A stretch of 64,000 nucleotides of DNA, taken from Albugo candida. Lineage: Eukaryota; Oomycota; Peronosporomycetes; Albuginales. The position numbers and the translations under genes were made by a program. Under the pieces are notes generated by a model that made no database searches, was not told where the DNA came from, and saw nothing but the letters and a program-made list of their open reading frames with translations. The stretch lies in the NCBI GenBank assembly GCA_040437565.1, contig JBDOQK010000025.1, positions 124,001 through 188,000 of the forward strand. The letters run 5' to 3'. This document shows, one piece after another, positions 45,860 through 56,545 of the stretch (position 1 is the first letter of the stretch; each line of letters starts with the position of its first letter).

Positions 45860-47883
45860 ATGATTGGTGGATCACAGAAATACTCGAATCGGATTGGCTC
45901 AAGACTATCGAAGATGACGTCCATTGATCTGATTCTGTCTGCTTCTTATGTCGTGCCGGTGGTCCCACGAGGTGCTATCTACACCGATTATAGTGTCGTC
46001 ATTGTAAAAGGTCGTATTATCGACATCATGCCAACGTCAAATGTCCTGGAGAAGTACTCACCAACACAGCATGTTGAGCTGCCCAATCATATCCTCCTTC
46101 CCGGCTTGATCAATAGCCATAGTCACGCGGCTTTGAATTTACTTCGTGGCATATCGGATGATAAAATTCTTCACAGCTGGCTTACGGAAGATATCTGGCC
46201 GACTGAAGCCAAGTTTGTTGGTCGTGAGTTCCTAGAAACCGGTGTGGAGCACGCTATCGCCGAAATGCTTAGAGGTGGAACGACATGTTTCAACGATATG
46301 TACTACCTCGACAATACTGCTGAAGTTGTCAAAAAGTGTCATATGCGTGCGATGTTAGGGCATCCCGTCCTGGAATTTGGTTCAGCGTACGGCTCTAATG
46401 CTCGTGAGTATCTGGATACTGCGATTCGCTCGTTGGAAGCTGCTAAGGCAAGCGGAAAACAAGATCTTGTACAGTACTCAATCGCTCCGCACGCGCCGTA
46501 TACAGTCTCAGACGCCTCATTTGACGAGGTGAATGCAATTTCCAACCGATATCAAGTGCCAATACATTTGCATTTGCATGAAACCAAAGCTGAATGTGAC
46601 GATAGCGAATGCCTCAACAAATCAATGTCTTGTCATCAGAGTCTGGAGAAGCTCCGTCCATTAGCGAATTTGGCCCGATTGGGCCTTTTGTCTCGTCGAT
46701 TGATCGCGGTTCACATGACAGAACTCACGGAGCTCGAAATCGATCAAATTACAGCGGCAGAAGTAAATGTGGTTCATTGTCCTACTTCCAACATGAAACT
46801 GGCATCGGGAATCTGCCCGGTCGAAACACTGCTCGAAAAAGGAGTCAATGTCGCATTGGGGACCGATAGTGCAGCAAGTAACAACACATTGGATATGTTT
46901 GCGGAAATGAAGCTGGCCGCGATGTTGGCAAAAGTCAATTCGAGAAACTGTACGAGTGTACCCGCGCCAACCGCCTTGGAAATGGCGACAATCAATGGTG
47001 CCAAAGCGCTAGGAATGGAACAAGAAATTGGCTCTATCGAAGTTGGAAAGTCTGCTGATTTGATTGCAATCACATTTGACTCGATCGAGATGCTTCCAAT
47101 GTACAATCCGATCGGCCACATCGCTTATGTGGCCGGGCGCGAACAGTATGTGACCGCTTCTTTTCTATACTTTACGTAGAATCGCTGATTTNNNNNNNNN
47201 NNNNNNNNNNNNNNNNNNNNNNNNNNNNNNNNNNNNNNNNNNNNNNNNNNNNNNNNNNNNNNNNNNNNNNNNNNNNNNNNNNNNNNNNNNNAATGTGGTT
47301 CATTGTCCTACTTCCAACATGAAACTGGCATCGGGAATCTGCCCGGTCGAAACACTGCTCGAAAAAGGAGTCAATGTCGCATTGGGGACCGATAGTGCAG
47401 CAAGTAACAACACATTGGATATGTTTGCGGAAATGAAGCTGGCCGCGATGTTGGCAAAAGTCAATTCGAGAAACTGTACGAGTGTACCCGCGCCAACCGC
47501 CTTGGAAATGGCGACAATCAATGGTGCCAAAGCGCTAGGAATGGAACAAGAAATTGGCTCTATCGAAGTTGGAAAGTCTGCTGATTTGATTGCAATCACA
47601 TTTGACTCGATCGAGATGCTTCCAATGTACAATCCGATCGGCCACATCGCTTATGTGGCCGGGCGCGAACAGTATGTGACCGCTTCTTTTCTATACTTTA
47701 CGTAGAATCGCTGATTTTCTAATGCGTTGCAGTGTGACCGACGTTTGGATCCAAGGAAGACGCATGCTTCAAGACCGTGTCTTAGCCACAATCGATGAAG
47801 CACAACTTAAAAGCAAAGTATTACGTTGGCAAGAGAAGATCATGCATCATCATGAGCTTCTAAAGGAGCAGCGTTTGAATTAA
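45860..47883 (+). CDS. Amidohydrolase, MTA/SAH deaminase-like (TRZ/ATZ family)
   Basis: After collapsing the false repeat at 47192-47291, two exons (45860 to the donor at 47671, then 47733-47883) give 478 residues. This metal-dependent amidohydrolase family removes amino groups from adenosine-like or triazine substrates; closest by motif is bacterial MtaD (methylthioadenosine/S-adenosylhomocysteine deaminase). Metal and active-site motifs are INSHSHAALNLLRG, HLHLHET, AVHMTELT and LGTDSAASNN. The C-terminus SADLIAITFD and then VTDVWIQGRRML, after the intron, matches the family end. An ATG at 45914 could also be the start. Substrate is inferred. Animals and fungi mostly lack MtaD, so an old bacterial origin is possible. 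Confidence 0.83.
46766..47717. other. 100-N gap with 426-bp duplicated flanks
   Basis: N run 47192-47291. Bases 46766-47191 repeat at 47292-47717 and duplicate the last third of the deaminase gene. Confidence 0.9.
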
Positions 47884-47907
47884 TGCATAAAGAAGAAACA
47901 ATACCAT

Positions 47908-48985
47908 TTACACTTTTTGATCTTTCAGAAGCGAAATAAATGTCTCGACCGCAAAAAGACTGGCGTCTTCGGTCAGCACAACATCAAAATGCTCGAGATA
48001 TGCGTCCAGCCGCTCAGTGGTCTGCGTGTTGTGAAATCCAATGCGTATGATCTCATCTTCTTCATACTCAAGTCCATGTGCCATTCTCACGTCGCTGATT
48101 GAGTCGCCAAGTAGCAGAATATTGTGACGCTTTTCCATTTTGATCTGCTTGTGAAAATCTGTTCCGACAATGACGCTGGCATTCTTGTTGAGGCAGTGAA
48201 TCAACTACAGAGAGTATGCGCGATGTAATCGATGGCGGGGATTATGTTTTCGTTCTTACTTTGTCCTGGAAGCCCACGAGACGACCTGAAGGATCAAATC
48301 GCATGAGGTTCGATACAATATGAACATTCTTGGGCACTGATCGGTTCCAGGACGCGTATTCCTTTGACAACAGTTCGCGTATCACGTCACTCAAGCCAGC
48401 GGAAAAGATCAGAGTTGGCACAGCATTCCGCTCTAGCAATGTAAACAGCTCATGAAATCCTGGTCGGAATAGAACGGATGAATCTGTGACGGCTTCCACC
48501 AAAAGGCTTTTAGTAAGCCCATTTTCGACAAAGTTTTGATGCTCCATATTCCACCTGAATCGAAATCAAATCAATAATCGGATGAAGCTGATACTTTGCA
48601 GATTCACCATTCAATCATATGAGGCAGCTTCTCTTCATCTGTGAGGGTCGTGGACTGCTCAATGGGATAGAATTGCTGAAACAATGCTCGACCTCGTGAC
48701 GTCATCGCCTCATTGATTGAGCCTCCAGCCGAGAGAATCCCATGAGACGTATCGGCTTGCTCGCCTACAAATCGATCAGTCTTTTTGTATGAGCTCAAAT
48801 ATATCCTCTCCACCTGAATTTTTGTGGTACGTCGTCAATGTGTAGTCGAAGTCTGCAATGACCACAAGATGGTCGATACCGTCAGCTGCAAATTTCTTCC
48901 ATTTTCGCGCAAAAGAATCTGATTACGAAATGTGAGATTCTGTGGAGAAATGGCCGCTAAACGAACCGGAATCCCGAACAATCAT
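47908..48985 (-). CDS. Cytosolic 5'-nucleotidase III (pyrimidine 5'-nucleotidase)
   Basis: Five exons (48967-48985, 48814-48918, 48608-48764, 48260-48554, 47908-48204) join to 290 residues, matching human NT5C3 (about 297). It dephosphorylates pyrimidine nucleoside monophosphates. HAD motifs are in order: nucleophile DFDYTLT, motif II in PTLIFSAGLSDV, and motif IV NILLLGDSISDVRMA. MIEWWWNMEHQ spans intron 3 as in the family (EWYTKSH). The first exon is only 19 nt, and its intron (48919-48966, 48 nt) starts with GTTCGT, so the very N-terminus is the weakest part. It is convergent with the deaminase; the stops are about 24 bp apart. Confidence 0.87.
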
Positions 48986-49391
48986 TTTGGAACGAGGTCG
49001 TAGATGCCGCGATTCGGATTCGCAAGAAAGCGACGCAGACAGCATCGTGATCGCTGCGGCTGGCCACGCCGCTGCTACCTTTCCGGTCAAAAATCTGATA
49101 GTAAACACCATTAACGACACGAAAATGGAATCGTCGAATCAGATGAATCAGAAATAGATCGTGATTAAATGATTCAATTGCATTACATCGACGCATTCTA
49201 CGTTCAATCAAAGCCACAACGTTGGTGAAAATACCAAATTATGGTCTAAATCCGACGTGTGCGCTGGTCTCTCGCATATCTGTTGACAGACAGATTTTGA
49301 CAAGCAAAGACTTGGCCAAAGAAATCGTAGTGCTCCTCTCATTCCGCTTTCCGCTATCGCTTCACTTTACAGCAACAAAAGTGTTTGAAAT
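48986..49391. promoter_or_regulatory. Divergent intergenic region
   Basis: About 400 bp between the start codons of the nucleotidase (minus) and the TKL kinase (plus). It must hold both promoters; no specific element is recognised. Short open frames here show no family resemblance. Confidence 0.4.
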
Positions 49392-50615
49392 ATGAGAGTC
49401 GGAAGAGGAAGCGAAGAGGATTTCTTCAGATTATGCGGATCGCCCATTCACGCGCTTGAAGCATCCAGCTTTGCATCCAGCGCATTAGAATCCAAGCGAA
49501 GAGCTCTCACACCAGAAATGCATTCCGGCGATAAAGGGCCTCGCTACCACGATCCCATTATGACAAAATGCGAAGATCACGTGCTGCAAAGACATTTGTG
49601 CAAGTTGAGTATGGAATATCAAGGTCTCCAGCGCTCATGGTTCTTTTCGAACTGGTTCGCATCGAGCACAGCACACGAAAGCATCGATTCTCCCCAGCAT
49701 TTCTTGCTCGAGTCGGCTCGTGACTCCAATTCGCAGCGATACCACATCAACATCAACGATATCGTTCTCGAAACAATAATTGGCGAAGGAGCTTTCGGGA
49801 AGGTGTACAAAGGTCTCTACAAGCAGCAGACGGTCGCTGTGAAGATAATGATCCGTCAAAATCTCTCCTCCATGGTCATACGAGAATTCGAGAAAGAAGT
49901 CGACATCATGAGCCGCTTACAGCACCCAAACATCTGTCGACTCGTTGGTGCTTGTTTGAAGCCGTCTACGCGAGCACTAGTGCTTGAATACATCGAACTG
50001 GGATCGCTTTGGGACTACTTACGAGCGAATCGAGCTATCAGCATCCAACAACGTGCGCAATTCTTGCTGGATACCGCACGTGGAATGCACTATTTGCATC
50101 AGTTCCGTCCGCCGATTCTCCATCGCGATCTGAAATCACCCAATCTGCTGGTGGAAAAACAGTCACTAACCATCAAAATCGCCGATTTCGGACTTGCTCG
50201 AGTCAAAGAGCAGATACATACGATGACCGGCAACTGCGGAACGACACAATGGATGGCGTACGTTGTTTCTTCTCCTCTCTGTTACCGTTCTGATGTGTGC
50301 GTTGATAGACCCGAAGTCTTGGGAAATCGCAAATACACCGAAAAAGCTGACGTTTACTCCTTTGGAATTGTTGTTTGGGAGATATTCACATCGCGATGTC
50401 CTTATGACGACATGAACCAAATTCAGACCGCATTATGCGTGCTGAATTACGATCTTCGTCCGCCAATACCAAGTAAATGCCCACGTTTTTTTTCTCGTTT
50501 GATGCGAACGTGCTGGCGACGTGATCCCGAATTACGTCCTTCTTTTTACCGAATTGTCAAAACGTTAGAAGGCAAACTCTATAAATCGCATTCTCCGCGC
50601 CATTTTGTTTCCTAA
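49392..50615 (+). CDS. Tyrosine-kinase-like (TKL) protein kinase
   Basis: Two exons (49392-50257, 50309-50615) give 390 residues. Residues 1-~115 are a non-catalytic region; the kinase domain follows with GEGAFGKVYKG, VAVKIM, HRDLKSPNLL, DFGLARV and, across the intron, WMAPEVLG. Family resemblance is to the Raf/CTR1-like TKL kinases abundant in oomycetes; Ser/Thr specificity is expected. The 51-nt intron (50258-50308) is a multiple of three without a stop, so the genomic frame reads straight through and would insert 17 residues between Ala and Pro of the APE motif. Splice sites GTACGT and TTGATAG and restoration of APE support removal. Confidence 0.9.
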   Translation: MRVGRGSEEDFFRLCGSPIHALEASSFASSALESKRRALTPEMHSGDKGPRYHDPIMTKCEDHVLQRHLCKLSMEYQGLQRSWFFSNWFASSTAHESIDSPQHFLLESARDSNSQRYHININDIVLETIIGEGAFGKVYKGLYKQQTVAVKIMIRQNLSSMVIREFEKEVDIMSRLQHPNICRLVGACLKPSTRALVLEYIELGSLWDYLRANRAISIQQRAQFLLDTARGMHYLHQFRPPILHRDLKSPNLLVEKQSLTIKIADFGLARVKEQIHTMTGNCGTTQWMAYVVSSPLCYRSDVCVDRPEVLGNRKYTEKADVYSFGIVVWEIFTSRCPYDDMNQIQTALCVLNYDLRPPIPSKCPRFFSRLMRTCWRRDPELRPSFYRIVKTLEGKLYKSHSPRHFVS

Positions 50616-50868
50616 TACAATCCTTTTTTCTACTTGTTGATCCCTTTTATTTGTCGACCATAAAGACGTAAAAACCGCGTGTGAAGCGTTCTTATTTGCT
50701 AATTACAAACATTACTTGCAAGCAACGCGATGGAACTGCGTGTGTGACGCCGAGTGTGCAGCGATTGAAAAAACACATGAATAGAGAGATGGCATTGATT
50801 GAGCCTCACCGAGACATCATTTCATAAAAGCATTCATCGCTCGCCTTTAGCGCATTACAAAATCTAGT

Positions 50869-51930
50869 ATGACCTCTTGGGAAGTTCGCGTCCAGAACGT
50901 CATCAACCAGATTCCGGGCATTTCGCCTGGTCTTTGGGAAAATCCATCGCGAGATGAAAGTATGTATACTCGATCATATGGACCAACTCGGCGGATCAAT
51001 GAACGTCGAGCAATATCGGGAATGAATGCGTCGTATTCATCGGATAGAAATTTTACGCCCCACCGCAGCCTGAAGAAAGCTGGAAGTAGCTCGGATATAG
51101 CCTCTATGCAAGATAATGATGGAGCGGAAATCAAACGTCTTCGAGCTATGCTGCTGGATCGAGATCGAGAGAATTGTGAGCTTTACATGCAGTTATCCAC
51201 CTACAAAAAAATACTTCATCAGTTTACGCATCGTCACCAAGCGAAATCAAGTAGAACGATTCACCAACAACGTAGACGGGAAGGATTCATGGCAAATGCT
51301 TTTTCGATTAGGCGACGTCACCAAGAACAAGAACGGATGCTGGAGTTGATGTCTGATGAAATCGAACGATTGAGGATGCAATTGATACTGAGTGAAGCTG
51401 AAAGAGGTCAAGGAATAAGCGATTCGGACTTCACTGAAATGCATGATACCCTGCAAACACAAGATGAGATTTTTGGTGAATTTAGGACCGATGAGCTGAT
51501 GGAGTTGCTCAGTGCAAGCCATTGTTATCCGGATACTTCACCGAATGCGAGTTCGTCCCATTCGAAGAAAAACAATCATTCTAAATCGTTGAGTCGATTC
51601 AGAATCACAAAAAGTGGCTCGGAGCTCTCTAGATCATCGTGGAGGCAAAAGGCGCAAAAGATCAAGCCGAAACGATCGTCTAAATGGTTTTTCGGCGGCG
51701 ACAGCAAATCTTCTCACCATGAAGCTTCGCATTCGCATTCGCATCATGATCCGTCGCTTTGGTGGCATCAATCGCGCAGAGAAAGTAAAGCTGATGCAGG
51801 CAGAAACCAATCTTTCCGCGCTGGTGAGCCAATTCGACGGCTTGACGCGAAACAGTACTCGGAACTTGCATTGTGCATCGATGAAGATGACGATGCGGCT
51901 CTGGAAATGAGAGATTTGCATTTTAAATGA
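50869..51930 (+). CDS. Coiled-coil protein of unknown function
   Basis: A single 353-residue frame from ATG at 50869. Residues ~80-125 and ~145-185 are heptad-rich (EIKRLRAMLLDRDRENCELY and MLELMSDEIERLRMQL), indicating coiled coils. The C-terminal third is rich in Ser, Lys and His, including a His/Ser run encoded by a short GCATTC repeat near 51728. It ends with an acidic patch. No enzymatic motif or membrane helix is seen and I do not recognise the family. It probably acts as a scaffold. The decayed C2 gene copy begins within about 20 bp of its stop, on the other strand. Confidence 0.65.
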   Translation: MTSWEVRVQNVINQIPGISPGLWENPSRDESMYTRSYGPTRRINERRAISGMNASYSSDRNFTPHRSLKKAGSSSDIASMQDNDGAEIKRLRAMLLDRDRENCELYMQLSTYKKILHQFTHRHQAKSSRTIHQQRRREGFMANAFSIRRRHQEQERMLELMSDEIERLRMQLILSEAERGQGISDSDFTEMHDTLQTQDEIFGEFRTDELMELLSASHCYPDTSPNASSSHSKKNNHSKSLSRFRITKSGSELSRSSWRQKAQKIKPKRSSKWFFGGDSKSSHHEASHSHSHHDPSLWWHQSRRESKADAGRNQSFRAGEPIRRLDAKQYSELALCIDEDDDAALEMRDLHFK

Positions 51931-51944
51931 GTAAATCATCAGCC

Positions 51945-52530
51945 AAGAAAGAGCTCACCCACAACTATCAATGGAAGTAGTTTGTTGCGAGTTGAGCGCC
52001 AAGAAAAAACAAACACAAAAATTCACCTAATTAATAGCACAAACGTAAATGAGAAAAAATTGAGCCATTCGCATCGTCTTTTTTCTTATAGAAAATCTGT
52101 CTGCCAACTTTCGAATGGTTGCATTTCGCGAAAAGCGTCGCATCGATACCAAAAAGAAGGCGAGCACGAGCATCGTGATGATCGCGAGGTATAGACAGTG
52201 CGAAAACTGGAAGCCAAACCGGAGATCACCATAAAAGCGTCGGTATGATCCACATGGTGCGTAGACCAGCTTTACACACTCAATGTGTGCACGCGTGATG
52301 TTCAATATATAAAGCGGCTGTGTGGAAGCTGCAGCGAGAAGAAGCTAACAGGTACGACCAAGTTTAGAATCGAAATGGCTGATGTAATGAACGAAGTGGC
52401 GAAACAGTGCGACGATAGGTTCTGCTGTGAAGTACTTGGATAGGAGATTGAGAATGTAAGCTTGAATGCATGCGTAAGCGAACGAATCTCTTTTCTCTAT
52501 GACTTTGAGCGTTATGTAATGTACCACCAC
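51945..52530 (-). pseudogene. Decayed paralog of the C2/membrane protein gene at 55410-56454
   Basis: DNA from about 51945 to 52260 matches about 55285 to 55640 over long stretches, for example ATCTGTCTGCCAA followed by CATTTCGC, and the shared left border GCTCACCCACAAC. On the minus strand broken frames keep the hydrophobic core of the intact protein: TMLVLAFFLVSM against TMM-FVIGFFLVTS, then NATIRKLADRF. Further upstream (52345-52530) the segment EKRDSFAYACIQAYILNLLSK parallels the helical region before the membrane hairpin. The frame is broken in several places and the C2 part is not found. It is a broken tandem copy in the same orientation, about 3.4 kb from the intact gene. Confidence 0.65.
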
Positions 52531-55284
52531 CGAAAAATCGTTCAGAGTAATTGAGAGATGACATCATGCCTTATGACTGCATGATCTACTTGCATCGCTA
52601 ACACACTTATGCGACTTGTGCAATTAAGAAGTACTCGTCCGTCGCAGCGTTTACATATAGTGATACATACATACCAGGATTCCCCGGAGTAAATGCGACG
52701 CAACATTCAAGTAGAACGTTTGCTCTCAAGTAAAAGATTTTCTTACACTGGTCGCTGAGTGACATTTATCCAATTGATTGGAAACAATGTCACAAGATAG
52801 CATTGAACCCGCATGGATACCGCTACCGTTTGCTTACTAGAACTGTGGGGGGTACTTTCGGATCCTTCTAGTCTTGATTCAAACACGACAACTTGGTGGT
52901 AGCCTATTCAGAACTCTACGTTTGCTTGTTAGTAATTCACGTTCCAGTCAAGTTCTCAACGACCTGCGATTCTCGCTCAATATGTTGGCGTGGTCCGATG
53001 TGCTGACTCGGCGCAATGGATTTTTGTCAATCATCGAATGACTAAATATCACTTGGATGATTGGTCTTGATTTCTTGACAGTGTTAGCATAGGAAAAGGT
53101 ATCACTGCTCAAGTAAGAATGGCTATGTTACTGAATGTTGTAGCTATCTGCTCTCAATCTTTGTAGCGTATTCCTCGACTCAAAACACAGGCAGCACGTT
53201 GAGAGACTTTGAAGGCAATCATCTGGATGTTTGGATGGATAGAGGTCCAATTAGTTATGTTTGTGTAAACATCCAAAGATTTGAGTTGCTTTGACTCGAC
53301 ACGTGAAGAAGTAGTTTTGCACATTTTGCAAATACGCAGGAGATTTGATCAACATGTGCACCAAATCTCGGCTGCTGTCACATGAGCGCAATCCTACCTT
53401 TTCATCCGTCGAACTAAAACAAAGTGATTGAAATCGTAAGTCGATACATCTTGCCCTATTCAAATTATCTGACACCATCGAGTCGTTGGTAAGTCGCAAA
53501 GTCTGAGTGGAAAGCCATTCTCAAAAAGCATCAATTACAGCGAAAAAAAAGCTACGTGATCGACATCAGTACGCTATGGCGTGGAGCGCGCGTATACGAT
53601 GCCAAACTCGCTTTTTTGATCGAAGTATCCTTAGATTGTAACTATTCTACTTGTGTTTGGGATTGAAGTAGACAAAGTCACCAGCTCTTCTTTATCTTCT
53701 TATCCACATTCGATGATGGTTCGCTCGTCAATTTCGTACTCTTATCATCAATGTGTAGTGTTGGAATATCCGATTCCGTCTTAGATCCTCCTTACTACAG
53801 ACAGTAACTGGCTGGCCAAGCAACAAGCTCTATTCATACATAATGAAGCGTCAAGCGTTTGTCGTCTATGATGCCCATTCGAGCATGTGACCAAAGTCTC
53901 AATGCTTTTGCAGCCAAAAATGAAGCATTCCAATATTAAAGTGGCGCACTGTCTAACGTTTTATTACGTGCATATCCTTTCCACGAACCCGGCTACAAGA
54001 GCACAATTATTATAGCAATATATTCTCAAACAATTGTCACGATCTTTATTTCTTCATGAGACTCGTGAGTCGTCGTCAGTGTCAATACCCAATTCTACTC
54101 AAAGCCAGGAGCACTATATGTGTCCGCTTTCACATCTTCGCCATCTTCTATTAGCATTTCACACACACGTTATGCCTAAAAAGAGCGCAGAAAGCGGATA
54201 TCTCAATTCAGTTCTCTTTTTGGAACAAGAGTCCGCAGTATTCAGCATCGGTCAGGCTTGGCTGCACACGCATCCAAACATACTTCTCCTCCAGTGAAAC
54301 TGAGAATACATCATGGTACAGTGCGAGACATGCAAGGCACGTGGCATCCGCATTTGTGTATGTTGCTACCATCAGACTTGGAAGAGTAAAACGCGACCAG
54401 GGAGGTCAATTACCAACCGGTTGTAGGCGGTAGTTGGCTCTTTCCCGTATCACACAATAATGTATGATGGGTCAGAGCGATTCTTATTGCCGACTACTTT
54501 CCGAGATTGCATAAACAACAAAGTTATTCAAAACGTCGTCAGGTGGAAGAAAATCGTGCAGTGTAAAAGATAGGCTTATCGCAAGAGGTGTCGTTGTCAA
54601 AAGAGAGTTTTTCATTAAGAATATGCGAAATAGACGAACATATGCTTCGAATGCATCTCTTATACGAAAAACCCGCTGATGCACTGCAGAGAATCTACAC
54701 ATAACTCGGTCCGAAAACAACTTCCGCGATAAAAATCGCGAAGAAATAGCATGTGTGAGATGCATGTTTATTCATCTGCTTTAAACAGGAAGACGCAATT
54801 TGTGAGAGGAATCATGGTATCCTGCCAAAGCCGTGAGATGCAAGGACGACGCCTGGTTGAATTGAATCAAGGCATACAAAATGCATCGTACACTCTAGTG
54901 TCGATGAAACGATCAGCAAAGTAGATGTGCGCGACTAAATTGAACCTTTTGAGAAGTCGAAGTCGGTGTTTTCTCGCTGAGTCACGAGTGAGATAGACGA
55001 AATTGAATGTCAAATCGAATCAGTTGTTTCAGCGTTGCGTCCCATTCATACTCGCAGCTTGGAAGAAATCGACTGAGAAGTGATTGCCATTGCCAAAGCT
55101 AATACCACAGGATGTTGAAAGCATTTCTGAAGTACCATACTGTTAAGAAAACAAAAACATTAGTGTATGCGACCAAGCATGTTTGATGAAACAATGTTAA
55201 TTGAAAAGTGGCCGATGAAAACCAATGTGGCATTGAATTCAGAAACTTACATTTCCTATCAACCAGGCAAAGAATAAAGAGAAA
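52531..55284. other. Gene-poor decay zone
   Basis: About 2.75 kb without an intact gene, bounded by the broken and intact copies of the C2/membrane gene family. It contains the AMSH-like remnant near 53.95-54.4 kb. A minus-strand open frame at 53251-53499 has no recognisable family. No transposon ends, long terminal repeats or simple-repeat arrays are seen. It looks like eroded former coding DNA. Confidence 0.55.
53945..54420 (+). pseudogene. Remnant of an AMSH/STAMBP-like JAMM deubiquitinase
   Basis: The frame at 54034-54297 contains HVMPKKSAESGY, then LFLEQES, then FSIGQAWLHTHP. This parallels the AMSH catalytic core HVLIPKQSAGSDY, LFLIQDQ and ITLGWIHTHP, including the two zinc-binding His of the JAMM motif. 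After HTHP the frame shifts; in another frame FSSSETENTSW and VASAFVYVAT can be matched weakly to the family sequence FLSSVDLHTH and AIAIVCSP, with the key Asp not conserved. Upstream, around 53920, AFAAKNEAFQY hints at the preceding region. It is a fragment with frame breaks and without the full catalytic site. AMSH enzymes cleave K63-linked ubiquitin on endosomes; this copy should be inactive. Confidence 0.5.
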
Positions 55285-55409
55285 AGCGGCTCACCCACAA
55301 CCATTCATGAAAGTTGTCTTCTTGCGAGCTGAAGTTGAGAAAAAATACAAGAACGATTCACCTTGTCCTTGGTTAAGAGCACAAAACGTATACGAAGAAG
55401 ACAATGAAG

Positions 55410-56454
55410 TCATGTATTTGCATACGCATCATTCAATTCTGTGTAAAATATCTGTCTGCCAAATTTCGAGTGCTTGCATTTCGCAAAAAGAGTCGCAGCG
55501 ATACGACGTACCGGATGAGATGTCACCAAAAAAAAGCCGATCACGAACATCATGGTAATCACGAGAGGTATGGTGAGTACGAAAACGGGTATCCAAATTG
55601 GTGACCACCACAAAAGTGTGATGAATGTTGGTATCATCCATATCGGCAATGCGACAATTGCAAGTAAACCCAACACGACAACAGCGATCGAAAGCAAGCC
55701 AAATCCCAATCCCCCAAGAAATCCGCCTAAAAGTTCAATCCATTCGCGATTTGCGTCAGTAAAATCCCGATTTTCTTTGTTTGAGAGAATTCGATTCATC
55801 CAGTAGTACATAAGAGGCGACGAGTACTTCATATACATCGTAGTGCCTCTATACCCAAGCCGAACGAACGCCTTGCTCATAATCAAGCAGGCAGCAAGCA
55901 CGTGATCACGTGCAAGAAGGAATTTGGACAATTGCTTTAAAGCTTTGAAAGGTCCTCGTAAAGGAGGTGTGCACCATACATCAAGGGTGAGATCTCCAAA
56001 GCTGTCTTGAAGGTCTTCTGGTCCACGCAGTTGCACTGTGAATTCCTTTGGCACTAACACATAGATGTTAAATTAGGTTCTGACAGATGCGTGGTACATA
56101 CATTCAGGTCGTGTCATGATAATGTTTGACACTTCAATTGAGCTTCGTCCGATGATTTCATCCAGATACCAATTTGCGTATAATTCAATGTAAAGAATGT
56201 CTTTCGCCGATTCTAAACGGTCAATGTATAATTCTACGATATTTCCTTCGCTTTGGTCCCATTCAAATTCTAAATTGCGTTCATTCGCGCCAGTTGTCAC
56301 ATTCCACACGCCTCCCAGTCGCAACAAAGCTGCAGAGCAAGGTAGCTTGCATGAGTGGCATGTAGTGAGAAGCAAAGCACCGACCGACTGGATGTACGCA
56401 TTTGGATTCGACTTTTGGCGACAATTCCGCGCGCTTTACATTTGCGCAAAGCAT
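55410..56454 (-). CDS. C2-domain protein with C-terminal membrane hairpin
   Basis: At least three exons. The 3' exon (55410-~56048) and the one before it join across a GT-AG intron (GTATGTACC to GTGTTAG), giving MTRPE/LPKEFTVQLRGPED. The N-terminal part resembles a C2 domain: MLCANVKRAELSPK as the first strand, LEFEWDQSEGNIVELYI, and LDEIIGRSSIEV as the final strands. How the first ~150 nt splice is unclear, so the start at 56454 is tentative. The C-terminal half has two long hydrophobic segments (IAVVVLGLLAIVALPIWMIP and VFVLTIPLVITMMFVIGFF). C2 plus hairpin proteins, some with multiple copies, are known to me from oomycetes. A role in membrane contact or trafficking is inferred. Confidence 0.65.
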
Positions 56455-56545
56455 CCTTTATTAGAGCTCGTTTAATCACAGACGGTTTGAACTGTTGCGT
56501 ACGACAGTTGGATGTCTGCTGACAATAGTCACTTGTCCACTTTTG

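Noticed and set aside
51716-51750. GCATTC hexamer run
   Set aside because: A short coding repeat giving alternating His and Ser in the coiled-coil protein; not a separate element.
53251-53499. 82-codon minus-strand open frame
   Set aside because: No recognised family, no neighbouring exon with matching frame, and it lies in a decay zone; likely chance.
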